This document shows positions 59,080 through 64,000 of a DNA stretch of 64,000 nucleotides, one piece after another. Location: contig JBCCHB010000012.1 in NCBI GenBank assembly GCA_039028975.1, positions 1 to 64,000 on the forward strand, read 5' to 3'. A model generated the notes under the pieces. It ran no database searches and was not told where the DNA came from. It saw nothing but the letters and a program-made list of their open reading frames with translations. Position 1 is the stretch's first letter. Every line of letters starts with the position of its first letter. A program made the position numbers and the translations under genes. The DNA is from JAHBNG01 sp039028975. Lineage in GTDB: Bacteria > Chloroflexota > Anaerolineae > Caldilineales > Caldilineaceae.

Positions 59080-61670
59080 TGACAACTCCAGCAATTGAAC
59101 GACTAAAAAAAGTTTTAGATTTAGAAGAAAAGCAAGCTTGGCGCAACCGAGCCGTCGTGGGCGGTTTACAAGCCATGGGAGATCGCTGGGCAACTGACGT
59201 GAATAAAGAAGGGGGCGATCAAGCCATTGTATCTGCAATTCTGCTCCTGCTTAAGCAGTACCCTGGCTTAGAGAAGGGGAAACGCCCTAGCTGTGTGGAG
59301 GAGATGCGACGCGTGCTTGGCGGTGATCTAAGTGGGTTGGGGGCATGGCAGCAGACAGACCTTGAGATACCTGATGGCGATGAAGTAGCTGCTACTACAA
59401 AGACCCCATCGACGCCTCCATATACTAAAACTCCAAAGGTAGCGTCAATCCCTGAGTCTGTACCGGCTTCAGAAAGTCCAAGTGTGGAAGAGCTGAGTTC
59501 TAGCCAGAACGATTCTCCGCCAGCGACTATCCCACCTGCAGAAGCGACCGATACCGCTCGTAAGCGCGTCCGTAAGCAAAAGAAAGAGGATGCGAGTGTC
59601 AAGAAGGCCAGCCCACACGATCTGCAGGCTTCGGTTGATATTCTCCATGGTGTGGGCAAAGCCTTCCGCGAGCAGCTAAGTCGCCTCGGCATACATCAGG
59701 TAATCGATTGCTTATGGCATTTGCCTTCTCGCTATGAGGATTACAGTCAGCTGAGACCCATTGCCGATCTAGAACCAGGCGAGCAAGTAACGGTTGTTGC
59801 AAATTTATGGGACATTCGTGAACGAAAGGTTGGCATGAACCGTCAAATGGTTCAAGGTATTTTAGGCGATGCATCGGGGACACTCCATGCTACTTGGTGG
59901 AACAAATATGTAGCTCGGCAGCTCAAGACAGGAACGACCTTACGATTTAGCGGCAAGGTTGGTCTCTACATGGGACAGAAGACCCTAGACAATCCTTCCT
60001 TTGAAGATATTGACCAGGAGATGATTGAAACTGGACGTCTGATGCCTATTTACCGAGTGACTGAAGGATTGAGCAATAAACGTCTGCGCTCTTTGATCAA
60101 ATCTGTAGTCGATGACTACGGCGGGTTGATGAGCGATCCCTTGCCAAGAGCGTTGCTTGGTGAATATAACTTGCTCAATCTAACTGATAGTCTGCGGGCT
60201 GTGCATTTCCCAGATGATTCTGAACAACTTGAGAAGGCCAGGCATCGCTTGATCTTTGAAGAGTTTTTCTACATACAGCTTGGCGTCCTGCTCCGTAGAA
60301 ACAATATGCAAACGGCCGAGGCGTCAGCCCTTGATGTAGGTGATGAGCGGTTGGCCCCATTTCGCCAATCCCTCTCCTTCTCTCTGACAAATGCTCAAGA
60401 ACGGGTGCTGGACGAGACACTGCGCGATATGGCACGCTCGGTTCCCATGACGCGCCTGGTTCAGGGCGATGTGGGCAGCGGGAAGACGGCTGTCGCTGCG
60501 GCCGCGATGTATGTTGCAGCCACCAATGGTGTCCAATCTGCCTTGCTGGCTCCCACGCAAATTCTGGCTGAACAGCACTACCGAGGAATTTCCGCGCTTC
60601 TGGGAACCTTAACTCGTCCTGATGGAACGGCCCTCCAACTGGCACTTTTGACAGGGCGAGTAACAGGGGCTGAACGTACCCAGATTCTTGAAGGCCTCAA
60701 GTCGGGAGCGATTGATATTTTGGTGGGAACCACCGCCATCATTCAGGATTCGGTTCTCTTTGCCAATTTAGGCTTTGCAGTTGTGGACGAACAGCACCGT
60801 TTCGGTGTGGAACAACGGGGTGCCTTGCGTCGTGACAAGACTCGGCCCCATTTACTGGTCATGAGCGCGACGCCTATCCCTCGTAGTTTGGCCTTGACAA
60901 TTTACGGTGACTTGGATGTAAGCGTCATTGATGAGATGCCACCGGGACGAACACCTGTAAAGACCAAATGGTTCCTACCGCCTGAACGAGAGCGAGTCTA
61001 TAATTTTCTAAGGCGAGAGATCAGTGAAGGCCGTCAGGGTTTTATTGTTTATCCCTTGGTCGAAGAGAGTGAAAAGGTAGATGCTGGGGCAGCTGTTGAG
61101 GAGTATGAGCGTCTACGCACTGAAATCTTTCCCAATCAGCGGCTTTCGCTATTGCATGGCCGCATGAGTGGTGCAGAGAAGGACGAAGTCATGAGCGCAT
61201 TTGCTGCTGGCGAATACGATATTCTTGTCAGTACAACGGTGATTGAGGTTGGGATTGATGTACCCAATGCGTCGCTAATCATCATTGAAGACGCAGATCG
61301 GTTTGGTCTTGCTCAACTGCATCAATTGCGTGGCCGAGTAGGACGTGGGAAGCATGTAAGCTATTGCGCATTGGTAAGCAAAGCACAGGGCGCAGATGCT
61401 GAAGAGCGTCTTGTGGCCTTGCAAGAGAGCAATGATGGTTTTGTCCTTGCCCAGAAAGATCTGGATATGCGTGGGCCAGGTGACTTCTTGGGTACACGCC
61501 AGAGCGGCCTTCCAGATCTACGGGTAGCCCAACTTGGCGATCTGGAAACACTGACCGAAGCACGAAACGCTGCGAGGGAGTTATTATCTGCCGATCCACA
61601 ACTGACGCGGAATCAACAGCTCTCCAGACAAGTAGAACGGTTCTGGCGTGGCCACGGCGATGTAAACTGA
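59079..61670 (+). CDS. recG: ATP-dependent DNA helicase RecG
   Basis: RecG unwinds branched DNA and regresses stalled forks. The 863-residue protein starts with a non-conserved extension of about 190 residues including a Pro/Ser/Thr linker (about 105-175), then the wedge/OB domain (KTGTTLRFSGKVGLYMGQK), the Walker A site GDVGSGKTAVA, the DEQH motif VVDEQHRFGVEQR, SATPIPRSLALTIYGD, and QLRGRVGRGKHVSYCAL in the second helicase lobe. The extension is typical for Chloroflexota-type RecG. Its ATG overlaps the degV stop. Confidence 0.94.
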   Translation: MTTPAIERLKKVLDLEEKQAWRNRAVVGGLQAMGDRWATDVNKEGGDQAIVSAILLLLKQYPGLEKGKRPSCVEEMRRVLGGDLSGLGAWQQTDLEIPDGDEVAATTKTPSTPPYTKTPKVASIPESVPASESPSVEELSSSQNDSPPATIPPAEATDTARKRVRKQKKEDASVKKASPHDLQASVDILHGVGKAFREQLSRLGIHQVIDCLWHLPSRYEDYSQLRPIADLEPGEQVTVVANLWDIRERKVGMNRQMVQGILGDASGTLHATWWNKYVARQLKTGTTLRFSGKVGLYMGQKTLDNPSFEDIDQEMIETGRLMPIYRVTEGLSNKRLRSLIKSVVDDYGGLMSDPLPRALLGEYNLLNLTDSLRAVHFPDDSEQLEKARHRLIFEEFFYIQLGVLLRRNNMQTAEASALDVGDERLAPFRQSLSFSLTNAQERVLDETLRDMARSVPMTRLVQGDVGSGKTAVAAAAMYVAATNGVQSALLAPTQILAEQHYRGISALLGTLTRPDGTALQLALLTGRVTGAERTQILEGLKSGAIDILVGTTAIIQDSVLFANLGFAVVDEQHRFGVEQRGALRRDKTRPHLLVMSATPIPRSLALTIYGDLDVSVIDEMPPGRTPVKTKWFLPPERERVYNFLRREISEGRQGFIVYPLVEESEKVDAGAAVEEYERLRTEIFPNQRLSLLHGRMSGAEKDEVMSAFAAGEYDILVSTTVIEVGIDVPNASLIIIEDADRFGLAQLHQLRGRVGRGKHVSYCALVSKAQGADAEERLVALQESNDGFVLAQKDLDMRGPGDFLGTRQSGLPDLRVAQLGDLETLTEARNAARELLSADPQLTRNQQLSRQVERFWRGHGDVN

Positions 61671-61812
61671 CCCCAGACGGTTATATTGGTTGTTGCCCTA
61701 ATGTTGGGCTGTGGATGCGGGGGATAGCCTTGATCGCTTGTACAGAGAAAGTTTTGTTTCGTAATTAACAGAGCGAAAAGGACGACATTCGGTTGGCATA
61801 ATTATGTGTCAC

Positions 61813-62625
61813 TCAAGGCTTTTGAGCCAGGTAGATCAGACGCTCACTTTGCCCATCAAAGGCACTACCATAGGCGTCTCCCCATATCTCCAAAACTTGG
61901 AACCCAGCCTTTTCTAAAAGAAGTTCCCCTTCGCTTGGCCAAATAAATCGTAACGTAAAGGGACATACTGTACGACGGCTACGTCCATCAGTATCGATCT
62001 CTTCGTAGATGAAGGTAGTCTCTTGTTGCTGATTGCTAATATCGAGCATGCGGACACTCCATTTCAGCACTTGCTGACCCCGTTCATCGATCCAAGAGTC
62101 TGCTAACTCCATAAGGCCTGCTACCTCGTTCAACGTGATAATATCAGGATTGAAGAGATCGACCATCAGGATTCCACTTGGTTTAAGATGATGATATGCT
62201 GTTTGGAGTGCTTTAAGCTGATCTGATTGAGATTCGCAATGCATTAAGGTGTTACTAAGGCAAAAAGCAAGGCTATAGTGGGTACTGGGTAGTCTACTTG
62301 ATCGTATGTCATCCCTGTATAGACTGATTTGAGTATTCAGGTTGGCAGCATGAATTTTCTGCTCTGCTAATTCGAGCAGTGTTCGGCTAATATCGATACC
62401 GTGAGCACTAAATCCAGCCTTCCCCAACGGCACTAGCGCTCTGGCTGTGCCACAACCTAACTCCAAAATTGGGCCTCCATGCTCTACAGCTAGATCCAAG
62501 ACCAATTGGACATCATCTTCAACATCTCGATAGTCATAGTCATAGAAGCGGGCAAAGCGATCAAATTGGGTTGCCCAAGCCCTCTCATCATGCTCTAAAG
62601 AGGAAGTCAAATCATGAATTGTCAT
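61813..62625 (-). CDS. Class I SAM-dependent methyltransferase
   Basis: A 270-residue methyltransferase. Motif I is LELGCGTARALVPL (about residues 53-66) and the acidic end of the second strand HGIDISRTLLELA; motif II-like SLAFCLSNTLMHC and KPSGILMVDLFNPD are also present. The N-terminal segment (AWATQFDRFARFYDYDYRD) is of the small-molecule methyltransferase type. The substrate is unknown. It is divergent from greA; its start ATG 62625 lies close to the greA promoter region. Confidence 0.87.
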   Translation of the reverse strand: MTIHDLTSSLEHDERAWATQFDRFARFYDYDYRDVEDDVQLVLDLAVEHGGPILELGCGTARALVPLGKAGFSAHGIDISRTLLELAEQKIHAANLNTQISLYRDDIRSSRLPSTHYSLAFCLSNTLMHCESQSDQLKALQTAYHHLKPSGILMVDLFNPDIITLNEVAGLMELADSWIDERGQQVLKWSVRMLDISNQQQETTFIYEEIDTDGRSRRTVCPFTLRFIWPSEGELLLEKAGFQVLEIWGDAYGSAFDGQSERLIYLAQKP

Positions 62626-62654
62626 GATGGTAAATGGTCCTTATTATGAAAAGT

Positions 62655-62683
62655 TTGTCATTTTAAGTAAATGTGTGTATAAT
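62655..62683 (+). promoter_or_regulatory. Sigma-70 promoter for greA leader
   Basis: TTGTCA (62655-62660), a 17-bp spacer and TATAAT (62678-62683). Transcription near 62690 would give a leader of about 260 nt holding two terminator-like hairpins and a family 2 palindrome. Confidence 0.7.
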
Positions 62684-62701
62684 ATGAAGTATGTGTACGG
62701 T

Positions 62702-62781
62702 TTAAACCGACCTGCCTACAGGTCGGTTGTTTTAGTTATAGACGTTAATCTCTATTGCCGCCATTTGGGGCGGTATTTTTA
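62702..62781 (+). terminator. Two terminator-like hairpins in the greA leader
   Basis: Hairpin 1: AACCGACCTG pairs with CAGGTCGGTT and is followed by GTTTT. Hairpin 2: TTGCCGCC pairs with GGCGGTAT-type bases and is followed by TTTTT (to 62780). Both lie between the promoter and greA, so either the leader is attenuated or a short RNA of about 90 nt is made. Confidence 0.6.
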
Positions 62782-62796
62782 TATAGATAAACGATA

Positions 62797-62902
62797 CTAT
62801 AGATGGTCAGCAAAAGCTTGTCTCCATGAAGATGGAGATGTCCTCCTTTTTGGAATTATCCATAGCGGATTGGACAAGAGTTTTCTGGCGAAGTACATGT
62901 AT
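62797..62902 (+). repeat. Family 2 palindrome before greA
   Basis: A 106-bp element from TACTATAGATGGTCAGCAA to TTTTCTGGCGAAGTACATG. Its box arm ends about 45 bp before the greA start and has the same orientation relative to the gene as the other family 2 boxes. Confidence 0.7.
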
Positions 62903-62949
62903 ACCAATGGCACCATTAGTTTACTATAGATTAGTTTAGGACATGAATC

Positions 62950-63420
62950 ATGAGCACAAACGAACCGGTCTACATGACTGAAGAAGGACTTCAGAAAGCA
63001 AAGGAGCGACTTGAGTACCTGACAACTATACGGCGCAAAGAGGTTGCGGCCTTGATCAAGGAAGCCAAGGCGGAAGGCGATCTACGCGAAAATGCTGGCT
63101 ATGATGAGGCAAAGACGCAACAGGGATTTTTGGAAGGTGAGATCCGAGATCTTGAAACCAAGCTCAAATATGCTCAAGTAATCGAAGAGGAAAGTAGAGG
63201 CACTGTTTCAATTGGCTCCACCATCGTGATTCAAGAAATAGACACCGATATTGAAGAAACCTATGAGATTGTAGGGTCTATGGAAGCGGATCCTTCAAAT
63301 GGACGAATTAGCAATGAGAGTCCAATGGGAAAGGCATTTTTAGGCAGAAGAAAAGGTACCAAGGTGAAAGTTGACACACCTGGCGGCCAAATAACCTTTA
63401 AAGTTTTACGCATTGAATAG
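62950..63420 (+). CDS. greA: Transcription elongation factor GreA
   Basis: GreA enters the RNA polymerase channel and stimulates cleavage of the RNA 3' end in backtracked complexes. The 156-residue protein has the coiled-coil arm (EAKAEGDLRENAGYDEAKTQQGF with the catalytic acidic tip) and the C-terminal FKBP-like domain (YEIVGSMEADPSNGRISNES, then PMGKAFLGRRKGTKV). lysS follows 53 bp downstream. Confidence 0.95.
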   Translation: MSTNEPVYMTEEGLQKAKERLEYLTTIRRKEVAALIKEAKAEGDLRENAGYDEAKTQQGFLEGEIRDLETKLKYAQVIEEESRGTVSIGSTIVIQEIDTDIEETYEIVGSMEADPSNGRISNESPMGKAFLGRRKGTKVKVDTPGGQITFKVLRIE

Positions 63421-63473
63421 CCGCGAATTGAATAGTTCATATTCCCATAAAATTGTATGAAAGTGATAGGCCC

Positions 63474-64000
63474 GTGACCACTTCACCTGAAACGCTATTT
63501 GCGCCTGAAAATTTAACTGATCAAGAGAATGCTCGCCTAAATAACCTTCAATCCTTGATTGAGGCAGGCATACAACCGTACCCAGCTCAAACCAAACGCA
63601 CCCATACGATTGCTCAGGCTCGCCAACTTTATGAAACGGCTCCGTCGAGCGATGAATCGGTATCTGTTGCGGGTCGAATCCGCCTTATACGCGTAATGGG
63701 CAAGATGAGCTTTGCCGTTCTGGAAGATGGGACCGAACGCATACAGATCGTCGTTCGACGTGATAATTTACCTGACGGTTGGTACAATTCAATCTGGAAA
63801 AAATTAATAGATTTGGGTGATTTTATACAAGTAACCGGTCCATTGATGGTGACCAAGACAGAGGAATTAAGCGTCGATGCTCAAGAAATTCAATTCTTAA
63901 GTAAGTCGCTCAAACCCATGCCTGATAAGTGGCATGGGGTTCGTGATCCAGAGACTCGTTACCGGCGTCGGCACCTAGATCTGATTGCCAATCCAGATGT
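63474..64000 (+). CDS. lysS: Lysine--tRNA ligase, class II, 5' part only
   Basis: LysS charges tRNA-Lys. The window contains about 175 codons from GTG 63474 and is cut at its right edge. The OB-fold anticodon domain is clear: SVAGRIRLIRVMGKMSFAVL followed by EDGTERIQIVV, and the start of the catalytic domain MPDKWHGVRDPETRYRRRHLDL. The start is supported by the family N-terminus ENARLNNLQSLIEAGIQPYP; the Shine-Dalgarno is modest (ATAGG). It may share a transcript with greA. Confidence 0.93.
   Translation, partial: MTTSPETLFAPENLTDQENARLNNLQSLIEAGIQPYPAQTKRTHTIAQARQLYETAPSSDESVSVAGRIRLIRVMGKMSFAVLEDGTERIQIVVRRDNLPDGWYNSIWKKLIDLGDFIQVTGPLMVTKTEELSVDAQEIQFLSKSLKPMPDKWHGVRDPETRYRRRHLDLIANPD

Noticed and set aside
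146..62902. Repeated palindromes considered as a CRISPR array
   Set aside because: Copies are dispersed over tens of kilobases, differ in stem sequence and are not separated by regular spacers; no cas gene is seen.

Overview
The window reads as chromosomal DNA of a free-living bacterium, most likely a Chloroflexota (Anaerolineae or Caldilinea-like). This is inferred from the mix of genes: a Tat-exported lipoprotein sugar-binding protein, a very large BTAD/NB-ARC/TPR regulator, secreted proteins with Thr/Pro-rich stalks ending in a short hydrophobic LPLI-type tail, paired DUF4230 proteins, and T-box control of a short alanyl-tRNA synthetase. No 16S rRNA or other decisive marker is present. I found no tRNA, rRNA, CRISPR array or prophage.

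Layout. 1-2050: an IS4-like insertion sequence that has cut a TPR gene. 2.1-7.4 kb: ftsY and prfB (with a programmed frameshift), a duplicated-domain secreted protein, kptA and a cysteine-less flavoprotein. 7.4-12.6 kb: a carbohydrate ABC transporter (binding protein and two permeases) interrupted by a LSPDERLEG-repeat gene. 12.6-14.9 kb: short alaS behind an Ala-specific T-box. 15.2-18.2 kb: msrQ, a small exported protein and a two-component system in one tightly packed operon. 18.5-24.1 kb: a small leader ORF, a GNAT and an ABM-like protein, then a 1104-residue regulator and a zinc-ribbon membrane protein. 24.2-36.6 kb: a five-gene operon of exported surface proteins ending in a 2016-residue SpvB/RHS polymorphic-toxin-like protein. 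36.8-41.3 kb: mddA and two more secreted proteins, one strikingly Tyr-rich. 41.4-46 kb: an AhpD-like pair, a GNAT remnant, an S51 peptidase, a DUF3626 protein, and XisI and IS256-like debris. 46-51.1 kb: pyrB, pyrC, a PhyH dioxygenase and a nucleoside deaminase. 51.3-54.1 kb: a Tat-exported molybdenum hydroxylase. 54.4-64 kb: a DUF4230 pair, rlmN, degV-recG, a methyltransferase, greA and the start of lysS.

The intergenic spaces are unusually structured. At least three families of 80-125 bp imperfect palindromes with TATA-type ends recur. One family carries a box containing CTGGCG that lies upstream of six unrelated genes, always in the same orientation relative to the gene. Another family has two copies whose 35-bp cores are inverted relative to each other while the arms keep their orientation. 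These elements, the five-gene exported operon and its RHS C-terminal domain are the most likely sources of undescribed biology here. All homology statements rest on reading motifs by eye; no searches were run.
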